Positions 23,212 to 28,904 of a stretch of DNA of 28,904 nucleotides are shown piece after piece. Every line of letters starts with the position of its first letter. Position 1 is the first letter of the stretch. Below the pieces are notes generated by a model. The model did not search any database. It was not told where the DNA came from and worked only from the letters and a program-made list of their open reading frames with translations. Source of the DNA: an uncultured Peptococcaceae bacterium (GTDB taxonomy: Bacteria; Bacillota; Peptococcia; Peptococcales; Peptococcaceae); assembly GCA_958451915.1 (NCBI GenBank), contig CAUDRX010000008.1:1-28904 (forward strand), read 5' to 3'. A program made the position numbers and the translations under genes.

Positions 23212-23354
23212 GTTCGTTGCCTCCCTGTGACCCTTTCGGGTATTTTTGTTGATGGGCTCATTATCGCAGATGGGCGTCTGATGCGCCATCAAAGTGCGTG
23301 GACATGGGGCTTTCTGGCCCTGTCAAAGTGCTTTGTCAAACGCGCGATGCCGCT

Positions 23355-23747
23355 TCATTCGCCGCTTTCAGACGATCCGTCGCCGGCAACGACACAGCGC
23401 AGGAGTTCCTCCGGCGAGACGTCGTAGAGTTTGGCCAGGGCGATGAGGTTTGATGTGTTTGGATCACTGGCGCCGGTCTCCCATTTGGAAACCGACTGAC
23501 GGCTGACGCCCAGCGCTTCGGCGACGAATTCCTGGGTCATCTGGCAGCGCATGCGATGTTCTTTCAATACTTCGCCAAGATTTTTGGCGACGATCTTTTT
23601 TTCTTCCCGTACCTCTTTGGACGCGATGTATTTTTTCAGCGCCTTGACGATGAGGACGAAAAGGTAGACCGCAGCGGCGCAGATCACCAGACAAAAGAGC
23701 AGGTAGCCAATGGCCAGGAACAGGCTTAATGTTGTTTGTATTTTCAT
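23355..23747 (-). CDS. Membrane-anchored XRE-family HTH protein
   Basis: 130 residues. Residues 5-33 form one long hydrophobic helix, 35-55 a basic charged linker, and 57-115 an XRE HTH (MTQEFVAEALGVSRQSVSKW then ETGASDPN), ending in an acidic Ser/Glu tail. The ATG at 23747 follows AGGTG at a normal distance; GTG at 23756 is inside the ribosome site and is rejected. With the DNA-binding domain C-terminal to the anchor it resembles membrane-bound one-component regulators. It precedes the other XRE-membrane gene by 143 nt, an interval with TTTGACA-type repeats but no gene. Confidence 0.8.
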   Translation of the reverse strand: MKIQTTLSLFLAIGYLLFCLVICAAAVYLFVLIVKALKKYIASKEVREEKKIVAKNLGEVLKEHRMRCQMTQEFVAEALGVSRQSVSKWETGASDPNTSNLIALAKLYDVSPEELLRCVVAGDGSSESGE

Positions 23748-23772
23748 AGTGTTCACCTCGTTGTGCAGGACT

Positions 23773-23801
23773 ATTGTAGCGAAAAGGGTGCGGGCTGTCT
23801 A
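23773..23801 (-). promoter_or_regulatory. Promoter of the membrane-anchored XRE gene
   Basis: On the minus strand TAGACA (23796-23801), exactly 17 nt, TACAAT (23773-23778), 26 nt before the ATG. Confidence 0.65.
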
Positions 23802-23937
23802 TCACTGATGTGTCATTTCAGAACCTCCTTTGCGGGATCTTCAGGAACACCTTCAGTATATCGGCAGGGCCCGGTTGCGGCCACCAACTGGCGTGCATGA
23901 TCGGCTTTACATCGTGCTTTACATGGCGCAGCGCAGC

Positions 23938-23965
23938 AAAAAAACGGCAGTGTGGTACTGCCGTT
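23938..23965 (-). terminator. Terminator of the nitroreductase/hydrolase operon
   Basis: AACGGCAGT and ACTGCCGTT form a 9-bp stem with a 5-nt loop. On the minus strand a seven-T run follows, just after the stop at 23975. Confidence 0.88.
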
Positions 23966-23974
23966 CGTGTTGTG

Positions 23975-24613
23975 TCAGTTCAGCTTTCCGGCGATGCCGG
24001 CACTGTCAGAGAGCACCACGCCGATATTGCGGAGTTCGTCAAGGCCGCGTTCGTAGAGACCGCTCATGGCATCACGGGCGAGTACGAGACGGAAATCCCG
24101 TTCGCTCGCTTCGTAGATGGATGTGCGCGGGCAGTTGGGAAAATTGCAGCCGGCAAAGACGAGGGTGCTGATGCCATGAGCGTGCAGCCATGCTTCCAGC
24201 GGCGTCTGGTAGAAGGCGCCCCAGCGCGGTTTATGCATCACCTGATCGTGGGGCCCGAGGGACTGCATCCGGCCTGTGAGCAGAGCCGGCCAATCCAGCG
24301 GCGGTGCACCGGCAGGCTTCAGTGCTTCGGGAAAGTCGGCGCCGGCTGTTTCTGGCACGAGCAGGCGTTTGCCGCCGGCGATCGCTTCGCGGCGGCAAAG
24401 ATCGGCGTTCGACCCGTCGGGGAGATAGCCACGCACGACATGCACCACCGGCCGCCCGGCGGTGCGGAAAGCCTGTGCGAGCGCTGCAAGGGTGGGCAGC
24501 ACCTCGAAGCTTCCGGCAACTTCCATGGGTGCGCCAGGCAGCACGCAGTCATTCTGAAAATCGATGATGACGAGGGCGCTCGCTGTGTAGTCCGGCGCGA
24601 GCAGCGCACTCAT
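23975..24613 (-). CDS. Isochorismatase-family cysteine hydrolase
   Basis: 212 residues with the Asp-Lys-Cys triad of the family: D18 in ALVIIDFQND, K128 in VMHKPRWGAF and C161 in CNFPNCPRTS. The family includes nicotinamidases, isochorismatases and ureidoacrylate or N-carbamoyl amidases. The specific substrate cannot be read here, but the GCNFPNCPRTS loop fits the amidase-like members. The ATG at 24613 overlaps the nitroreductase stop (ATGA), so the two are translationally coupled. An in-frame codon upstream lies inside that gene and is rejected. Both enzymes may act on one nitrogen compound, for example a nitro-aromatic or nicotinamide-like substrate (inference). Confidence 0.87.
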   Translation of the reverse strand: MSALLAPDYTASALVIIDFQNDCVLPGAPMEVAGSFEVLPTLAALAQAFRTAGRPVVHVVRGYLPDGSNADLCRREAIAGGKRLLVPETAGADFPEALKPAGAPPLDWPALLTGRMQSLGPHDQVMHKPRWGAFYQTPLEAWLHAHGISTLVFAGCNFPNCPRTSIYEASERDFRLVLARDAMSGLYERGLDELRNIGVVLSDSAGIAGKLN

Positions 24614-25107
24614 GCCTGCCACCAATGGATGCGGCTCTCATCAAAGCGATCGCGCTGCGGCTTTACTTCTGCCGGATGGCCGAGCGGGAAGAGGGCAAAG
24701 GCACGCAGTGTGTCTGGGATCGCGAGGATCTTTTCCACGGCGTTCATACGCTCTTCCAGCGGTGCGATACCGATCCAGGTGCCGCCAAGGCCGAGGCTGT
24801 CGGTAGCGAGCCAGATGTTCTCCATGCAGATCGAGCAGTCGATCTCTGCGTACTGCGGCACGCGGCAGTCTTTGCGGTAGCAGCAGACGATGGCCGCCGG
24901 CGCGCTGGCTGTGAAGCCGCCGTATGGCGAGGCATCAGCCAGTTGTTTCAGGGTTGGCTTGTCGGTGACGACGATAAACTCCCAGGGCTGCTGGTCGGTG
25001 GCTGATGGGGCCTGCATACCGGCGCGCAGGATCTGCAGGATGTCGTCACGGTTGACGGCTTCGTCGGTGAAAGCACGGACGCTGGTGCGGTGGAACAATT
25101 CTTTCAT
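24610..25107 (-). CDS. Nitroreductase-family flavoprotein
   Basis: 165 residues, the short nitroreductase form. The start KELFHRTSVRAFTDEAV carries the FMN-contacting R-S/T-V-R motif, APSATDQQPWEFIVV is the conserved second block, and LGLGGTWIGIAP the third. Such enzymes reduce nitro groups or quinones with NAD(P)H and FMN in the cytoplasm. The ATG at 25107 has AAAGGA upstream. It is the first gene of a two-gene operon, divergent from the SPFH operon. The 25108-25258 gap holds the large palindrome, so both directions may share one regulator. Confidence 0.9.
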   Translation of the reverse strand: MKELFHRTSVRAFTDEAVNRDDILQILRAGMQAPSATDQQPWEFIVVTDKPTLKQLADASPYGGFTASAPAAIVCCYRKDCRVPQYAEIDCSICMENIWLATDSLGLGGTWIGIAPLEERMNAVEKILAIPDTLRAFALFPLGHPAEVKPQRDRFDESRIHWWQA

Positions 25108-25177
25108 GATGATCAGTCCTTTCGAGGTTCTTTCCTTTAGTATATAGAAGTTTTCCACAGATGTGCAAACTTTTTTC

Positions 25178-25230
25178 CTTGCTATCATTTTGATATCATG
25201 ATATAATCATGATATCAAAATGATAGCAAG
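25178..25230. promoter_or_regulatory. 53-bp perfect palindrome containing the SPFH operon promoter
   Basis: Two exact 25-bp arms (25178-25202 and 25206-25230) flank ATA. The plus-strand promoter lies wholly within it: TTGCTA (25179-25184), 17 nt, TATAAT (25202-25207). Each arm contains TGATATCA and an outer TTGCTATCA half-site, so up to four protein-binding half-sites are possible. It reads as an operator-promoter, not a terminator, because it lies between divergent genes and has no T run. Confidence 0.85.
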
Positions 25231-25258
25231 TTGTTAGAAAAGAAAGGACTGAACAACA

Positions 25259-26164
25259 ATGACTGACAATCTTAAACAAAACGCTGGCATGGACGAGCGC
25301 AGGATGACGACCATCAATGGCTTTCTCATGCTCATCGTGGCCCTGGCCCTGCTCGGTCTCGCAGCGGCGTCGTTCCTTGTGATCGGCGGCGGTGTGGGGA
25401 TCGCGCTCTGTGCAGTGCTTTTCGTCGTGTTCTGCTTCGTGCTCGGTGGCTTCGCTGTGATCCGTCCGAACGAAGCCATGGTACTGACCCTTTTCGGGAA
25501 GTATTCCGGCAGCATCAAGGGCGAAGGTTTCTATTGGTACAACCCATTCTGCAGTCCGGTCCGCTATGGCAAGTCGTCAAAGATCAGTCTCAAGGCCATG
25601 ACCTTAGAAAGCGGCCAGCAGAAGATCAACGACGAGCTCGGCAACCCGATCATGATCGGCATCGTCGTCATCTGGCGTGTGACCAACACGGCCAAAGCGC
25701 TCTTTGATGTGGACGATTATGAGGATTACCTCTCTACCCAGAGCGATGCGGCGCTGCGCAGCATCGTGCGCCAGTATCCGTACGACGGTTTCAACAACGA
25801 TGCTGAAAAATCCCTCCAGGGTTCCAGTCAGGAAGTCGCCGACCGCCTCAAGGAAGAGATCCAGTCGAAGGTACACATCGCCGGTCTGGAGATCCTCGAA
25901 GCCCGTATCACCCACCTCGCTTATGCGCCTGAGATCGCCTCGGCGATGCTGCAGCGTCAGCAGGCAGCCGCCATTATCGACGCCCGCGCCATGATCGTTG
26001 ACGGCGCCGTCGGCATGGTGGAAATGGCTCTCAAGGAACTGGATAAGAGCGACATGGTCTCCCTCGATGACGAACGCAAAGCCGCGATGATCTCCAACTT
26101 GCTCGTGGTGCTCTGTGCCAACCACGACCCACAGCCAGTGGTGAACAGCGGCAGCTTGTATTGA
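25259..26164 (+). CDS. SPFH (stomatin/prohibitin-like) membrane protein
   Basis: 301 residues. Two hydrophobic segments (about 19-40 and 43-66) are followed by the SPFH/Band 7 domain: IRPNEAMVLTLFGKYSGSIK, GEGFYWYNPF, an IGIVVIWRVTN strand, and the C-terminal helix RLKEEIQSKVHIAGLEILEA followed by RITHLAYAPEIA. SPFH proteins form membrane microdomain scaffolds and often act in envelope stress. AAAGGA precedes the ATG by about 12 nt. It is the first gene of a four-gene run and is probably regulated through the palindrome overlapping its promoter. Confidence 0.92.
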   Translation: MTDNLKQNAGMDERRMTTINGFLMLIVALALLGLAAASFLVIGGGVGIALCAVLFVVFCFVLGGFAVIRPNEAMVLTLFGKYSGSIKGEGFYWYNPFCSPVRYGKSSKISLKAMTLESGQQKINDELGNPIMIGIVVIWRVTNTAKALFDVDDYEDYLSTQSDAALRSIVRQYPYDGFNNDAEKSLQGSSQEVADRLKEEIQSKVHIAGLEILEARITHLAYAPEIASAMLQRQQAAAIIDARAMIVDGAVGMVEMALKELDKSDMVSLDDERKAAMISNLLVVLCANHDPQPVVNSGSLY

Positions 26165-26197
26165 TCCCATTCTGAATGCTGAAAGGAGGCGCTCGCT

Positions 26198-27277
26198 ATG
26201 AAAATGGACAACGATCGCAGTGCGGCGGTCATCGCTGAATGGCCGAAGCGCCTGCCTTTGACGGTGCTCGATAAAGTCTGCATCGTGCTGACGCTGGTCG
26301 TGATGCTGGCGCCGGTCGTGCATCTCTTGATCAACTATGCCGGTCTGCCAGCAGAGATCGCCACGGAATATCAAGGCGGCGCGGTGGTGGAGACGGAGCG
26401 GGAGGCGAAATGGTTCCTGCTGATCCTCGCCTTTGGCGATCTGCTCTGCACCCTTTCGGTGCTCGTCTGCATCTTTTTTCCACGGGCGATCAACATCCCG
26501 CCGCTGCTCCTGAAACGCCCGGCGGAGCAGATCATCCGTGGCACCAGGCTCTACCTTTACTTCACGTCGATAGCCTGTGCGGTCTTCTTTGGCTACATGC
26601 TGGAAGTCTTCCTGCGCTGTGCCAAAGGCACGCCGACAGAGATGAGCGGCTGGGCGATCGTTGGCCTGCTCGTCGCGATCTTTGGCAGCATGGGGATCTA
26701 TTTCCTCTGGCTCTGGCGAGGCGATGCAGCACATGCGCCGAAAGGCAAGGCGAAGAGCGCGGTCGCGGCACAGCGCAGTGCGGTCATGGAAAAGTGGCCG
26801 GAGAAACTGCCGCTCTCGCTTGCTGACAAACTCATGATCGGCGTTTCCGCCCTGCTCGTGCTCCTGACGTTGGCGCGGCTGGCCATGGTCTATGGCGAGC
26901 TGCCGGCGACCATCCCGACCCACTTTGGCTTTAACGGCGAGGTGGATGGGCATGGCGGAAAATCCTCACTGCTCGTGATAGCTGGCTGTGAGCTGCTCGT
27001 CTGGGCGGTGATCGTGGTGAACAACATCCTGCCTCAGACGATCAACGTTCCCGTTTTTCTGATGAAGCGCCCAGCCGAGGAGATCGTGCGCGGCACGCGC
27101 GTGCTCATGCACGTGATCGCGATCCTTTGTGCAGGGCTCTTCTGGTACCTGATCGAAGCGACCGTGGCCATTGCGTTTGGCACGATGGCCGCGATCTCGA
27201 ACGTGGTGATGTTTGCATTTATCGGCGCGCTCATTGTGAGCTGTGTGATCTACTTCATCTGGCTCTGGCGTGCGTGA
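26198..27277 (+). CDS. Internally duplicated DUF1648-type membrane protein
   Basis: 359 residues with about eight membrane segments in two homologous halves. The paired motifs are EWPKRLPLTVLDKV/KWPEKLPLSLADKL, LLKRPAEQIIRGTR/LMKRPAEEIVRGTR and IYFLWLWR/IYFIWLWR. The second half keeps the DUF1648 signature (IPTHFGFNGEVDG), while the first has lost it (EIATEYQGGAVVE). Function is unknown; DUF1648 occurs in SdpI-like immunity/signal membrane proteins. AAAGGAGG lies 9 nt before the ATG, and the gene follows the SPFH gene by 33 nt. Confidence 0.85.
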   Translation: MKMDNDRSAAVIAEWPKRLPLTVLDKVCIVLTLVVMLAPVVHLLINYAGLPAEIATEYQGGAVVETEREAKWFLLILAFGDLLCTLSVLVCIFFPRAINIPPLLLKRPAEQIIRGTRLYLYFTSIACAVFFGYMLEVFLRCAKGTPTEMSGWAIVGLLVAIFGSMGIYFLWLWRGDAAHAPKGKAKSAVAAQRSAVMEKWPEKLPLSLADKLMIGVSALLVLLTLARLAMVYGELPATIPTHFGFNGEVDGHGGKSSLLVIAGCELLVWAVIVVNNILPQTINVPVFLMKRPAEEIVRGTRVLMHVIAILCAGLFWYLIEATVAIAFGTMAAISNVVMFAFIGALIVSCVIYFIWLWRA

Positions 27278-27301
27278 ACGAACGAGAGAGGAGGCGCAGC
27301 G

Positions 27302-27478
27302 ATGCCACAAAACGCAAAAAAAGACCGCAAGCAGATCGTGCTGCGTCTTTCACCAGAACTCTATGATGCCCTGGCCCATTGGGCGGAGGACGAGTTCCGC
27401 TCCATCAATGGCCAGATCGAATTTTTACTGACCGACGCCGTGCGCAAGGCGGGGCGGGAAAAGAAACCAAAAGAATGA
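27302..27478 (+). CDS. Arc-like ribbon-helix-helix DNA-binding protein
   Basis: 58 residues, basic. KQIVLRLSPELYDALAHWAE is the ribbon strand and first helix of an Arc/MetJ-type fold, and RSINGQIEFLLTDAVRKA is the second helix with the N(G/A)xIE pattern typical of Arc-like proteins. GAGGAGG precedes the ATG. No toxin gene is adjacent, so it is more likely an operon regulator than an antitoxin. Such dimers bind short palindromic or tandem sites, which makes the 53-bp palindrome upstream of this operon a natural target (inference). Confidence 0.83.
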   Translation: MPQNAKKDRKQIVLRLSPELYDALAHWAEDEFRSINGQIEFLLTDAVRKAGREKKPKE

Positions 27479-27508
27479 ACGACTTTATATTGAAAGGAAC
27501 TGATCCAT

Positions 27509-27820
27509 ATGATGATGACCACCACCCCATCCCTTGGGGATGAACGTGTCGAAGTCCTCGGCCTTGTGCGCGGCTGTGCTGCCTACAGCAAGAATGCCGT
27601 CAAAGACATCGGCCAGGCCTTCAAAGGCATCGTTGGCGGCGAGCTCAAAAGCTACTCCGACCTCATGGAGCTCGCCAGCGTCACCGCCACCGACAAAATG
27701 GAACAGGACGCGCGCAGTCTCGGCGCTGACGCCATCATCGCTGTGAATTATGCCACCATGAGCATGGCCGACGGTGCACCGGCAGTGATCGTCAGCGGTA
27801 CCGCTGTGAAGCTGGTTTGA
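27509..27820 (+). CDS. YbjQ/UPF0145-family protein
   Basis: 103 residues. Block VEVLGLVRGCAAYSKNAVKD, then GGELKSYSDLMELASVTATD and LGADAIIAVNYATM are characteristic of the YbjQ (UPF0145) family of small pentamer-forming proteins, sometimes annotated as heavy-metal-binding though this is weakly supported. It follows the RHH gene by 30 nt with AAAGGAA upstream, and it ends the operon before a strong terminator. Confidence 0.88.
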   Translation: MMMTTTPSLGDERVEVLGLVRGCAAYSKNAVKDIGQAFKGIVGGELKSYSDLMELASVTATDKMEQDARSLGADAIIAVNYATMSMADGAPAVIVSGTAVKLV

Positions 27821-27845
27821 GCGCACAGTCGAAAACGTTCTATAG

Positions 27846-27885
27846 AAAAATCCCTCAGATTCCAAGCGGAGTCTGAGGGATTTTT
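27846..27885 (+). terminator. Terminator of the SPFH operon
   Basis: AAAAATCCCTCAGA and TCTGAGGGATTTTT form a perfect 14-bp stem with a 12-nt loop and a T tail. The tail overlaps the first of the dyads described next. Confidence 0.92.
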
Positions 27886-27985
27886 GTGCTGAAATGAGCA
27901 CGAAAATGAGGGGATTCTAGATTTTGTGCCGAAACGAGCACAAAAATAGTAAAATGAAGGATTTTGTGCTATAATGGGAACATAA
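27881..27985 (+). promoter_or_regulatory. Triple 40-bp-phased dyads and extended -10 promoter of the AAA ATPase gene
   Basis: The word TTTTGTGC occurs at 27882, 27922 and 27962, exactly 40 bp apart. The first two are followed after 8 nt by GCACgAAAA and GCACAAAA, making dyads. The third is degenerate, and its spacer holds the -10 (TATAAT, 27970-27975) with the TGC extension. The pattern looks like repeated operator sites on one DNA face (about four helical turns). Confidence 0.65.
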
Positions 27986-28004
27986 ATTGATGGAGGTGAG
28001 CAGA

Positions 28005-28904
28005 ATGGTAGAACGAACAGAATACCTGGAACAGTTGATCGCATGGAAGGATGAGCAGGTCATCAAGGTGGTAACAGGTATTCGGCGGTGTGGGAAATCG
28101 ACGCTGCTGCAACAGTTTCAGTCTTGGCTCAGGGAACAAGGTGTTGCCGACGACCAGATCATTGCGATTAATTTTGAAGAGCTGGAATATGAAGCGCTGC
28201 AGGACTACCGCAAGCTGTATGTCTATCTCAAGGAACGATTATGTGCCGACAGGACGACCTATATCTTTTTGGATGAAATTCAAAAGGTGCCAGAGTTTGA
28301 GAAGGTCGTAGACAGCTTGTACGTGAAGCCGAATACTGATCTTTATCTCACAGGCTCTAATGCCTGTCTGCTCTCTGGCGATCTGGCAACGCTGTTGACG
28401 GGCCGCTATGTGGAGATCAAAATGCTGCCGCTCTCTTTTCGAGAATTTCTGGCCGTTACTGCGCTGGATGCGGAGCAGGGGCTGGCGGAGTATATGCGGG
28501 ATGGCGGGCTGCCCTATGTCGCGGCGATGGAACGTACGCCTGAAAAAGTGGAGACTTACCTGGAGGGCATCTATAATACTGTGATCGTCAAAGATATCGA
28601 GGATCGGCAGTTCCGGAAAGCAGGCGACCCTGCGCAGAGAAAGCTGACAGACGTGCTGCTGCTGAAAACCATTGCACGCTATCTGGCGAGCATTGTTGGC
28701 AGCCCGGTGTCTATTCGGCGCATCACCGATTTTCTGACGTCGAACGGCAGAAAAATCTCGCCGCATACTGTGAGCGATTACGTCACGGCGCTGACAGAAT
28801 CGTTTATTTTCTATCCGGCAGAACGGTTTGATATTTTCGGCAACCAGCTTTTAAAGGCGAAACGCAAGATGTACAACGTTGATCTGGGGCAGCGCAACCA
28901 TAAT
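28005..28904 (+). CDS. AAA-family ATPase with DUF4143 domain, 3' end beyond window
   Basis: The first 300 codons are present. Walker A GIRRCGKST is near residues 26-34, Walker B TYIFLDEIQKV near 85, and sensor-like LYLTGSNA near 112. LPLSFREFL, GGLPYVA and a C-terminal winged-helix-like segment (VSIRRITDFLTSNGRKISPH) match the AAA_14/DUF4143 proteins common in gut anaerobes. GGAGGTGA lies about 6 nt before the ATG. Codon choice is less GC-biased than in the neighbours (for example runs of ATT, TTT, GAA), consistent with recent transfer. Its physiological role is unknown. Confidence 0.9.
   Translation, partial: MVERTEYLEQLIAWKDEQVIKVVTGIRRCGKSTLLQQFQSWLREQGVADDQIIAINFEELEYEALQDYRKLYVYLKERLCADRTTYIFLDEIQKVPEFEKVVDSLYVKPNTDLYLTGSNACLLSGDLATLLTGRYVEIKMLPLSFREFLAVTALDAEQGLAEYMRDGGLPYVAAMERTPEKVETYLEGIYNTVIVKDIEDRQFRKAGDPAQRKLTDVLLLKTIARYLASIVGSPVSIRRITDFLTSNGRKISPHTVSDYVTALTESFIFYPAERFDIFGNQLLKAKRKMYNVDLGQRNHN

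Noticed and set aside
23810..24880. A 356-codon plus-strand frame across the hydrolase and nitroreductase genes
   Set aside because: It runs through the terminator at 23938-23965 and opposite two genes with clear catalytic motifs and coupled starts.
25178..25230. The palindrome as a terminator or insertion-sequence end
   Set aside because: It is AT-rich, lies between divergent genes, has no T run, holds a complete promoter, and no transposase or target duplication is present.
25604..26953. A 449-codon minus-strand frame opposite the SPFH and DUF1648 genes
   Set aside because: The sequence is His/Arg/Asp-rich with no domain and spans two good plus-strand genes with ribosome sites.
27302..27478. 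RHH protein as the antitoxin of a type II toxin-antitoxin pair
   Set aside because: The neighbours are a DUF1648 membrane protein and a YbjQ-family protein; no RelE-, MazF- or PIN-like toxin gene is adjacent.
27881..27985. CRISPR array from the 40-bp periodic repeats
   Set aside because: There are only three short, diverging repeats with internal dyads and no cas genes; the third contains a promoter -10.

Overview
The window is about 28.9 kb of GC-rich bacterial chromosome. Three things point to an anaerobic, gut-type member of the Clostridia (Eubacteriales, possibly Oscillospiraceae-like): Firmicutes-style AAGGAGG ribosome binding sites, sigma-A-like promoters, and large surface proteins with C-terminal SLH domains. 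A GldG plus DUF4340 type ABC operon fits the same group. This placement is inference from gene content. No rRNA, tRNA, CRISPR array or insertion sequence was seen.

Layout. 1-1962 (minus): polyphosphate:AMP phosphotransferase, followed by a gene cut by the window edge whose N-terminus is acidic and then almost pure Lys/Asp. 2250-3425 (plus): a regulator with helix-turn-helix domains at both ends. 3585-13707 (plus): two large secreted SLH proteins. One has FG-GAP-like, fibronectin III and repeat domains. The other is a metallophosphoesterase with two LamG-like domains. Their SLH coding ends share a near-identical 239-bp stretch. 13787-15133 (minus): a BrnQ branched-chain amino acid carrier. 15330-16337 (plus): a nucleoid-associated NA37/YejK-family protein.

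16345-16638 holds the most interesting find. A 27-residue membrane peptide gene on the minus strand converges on a roughly 77-nt RNA on the plus strand. The two share a bidirectional terminator. The RNA can pair with the peptide's start codon and the spacer up to its Shine-Dalgarno. This layout matches Fst/par type I toxin-antitoxin loci.

16800-21516 (plus) is a four-gene overlapping operon: ABC ATPase, permease, GldG-like protein and DUF4340 protein. 21580-23747 (minus) is a regulatory cluster: a 40-residue membrane peptide, an OmpR-type response regulator lacking its phosphoacceptor Asp, an XRE protein with C-terminal membrane segments, and an XRE protein with an N-terminal membrane anchor. 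23975-25107 (minus) is a translationally coupled nitroreductase and isochorismatase-like hydrolase pair.

25259-27820 (plus) is a probable stress or membrane operon: SPFH protein, internally duplicated DUF1648 protein, ribbon-helix-helix regulator and YbjQ-family protein. It is driven from a promoter embedded in a perfect 53-bp palindrome. The window ends in an AAA/DUF4143 ATPase gene preceded by three operator-like dyads at an exact 40-bp period.
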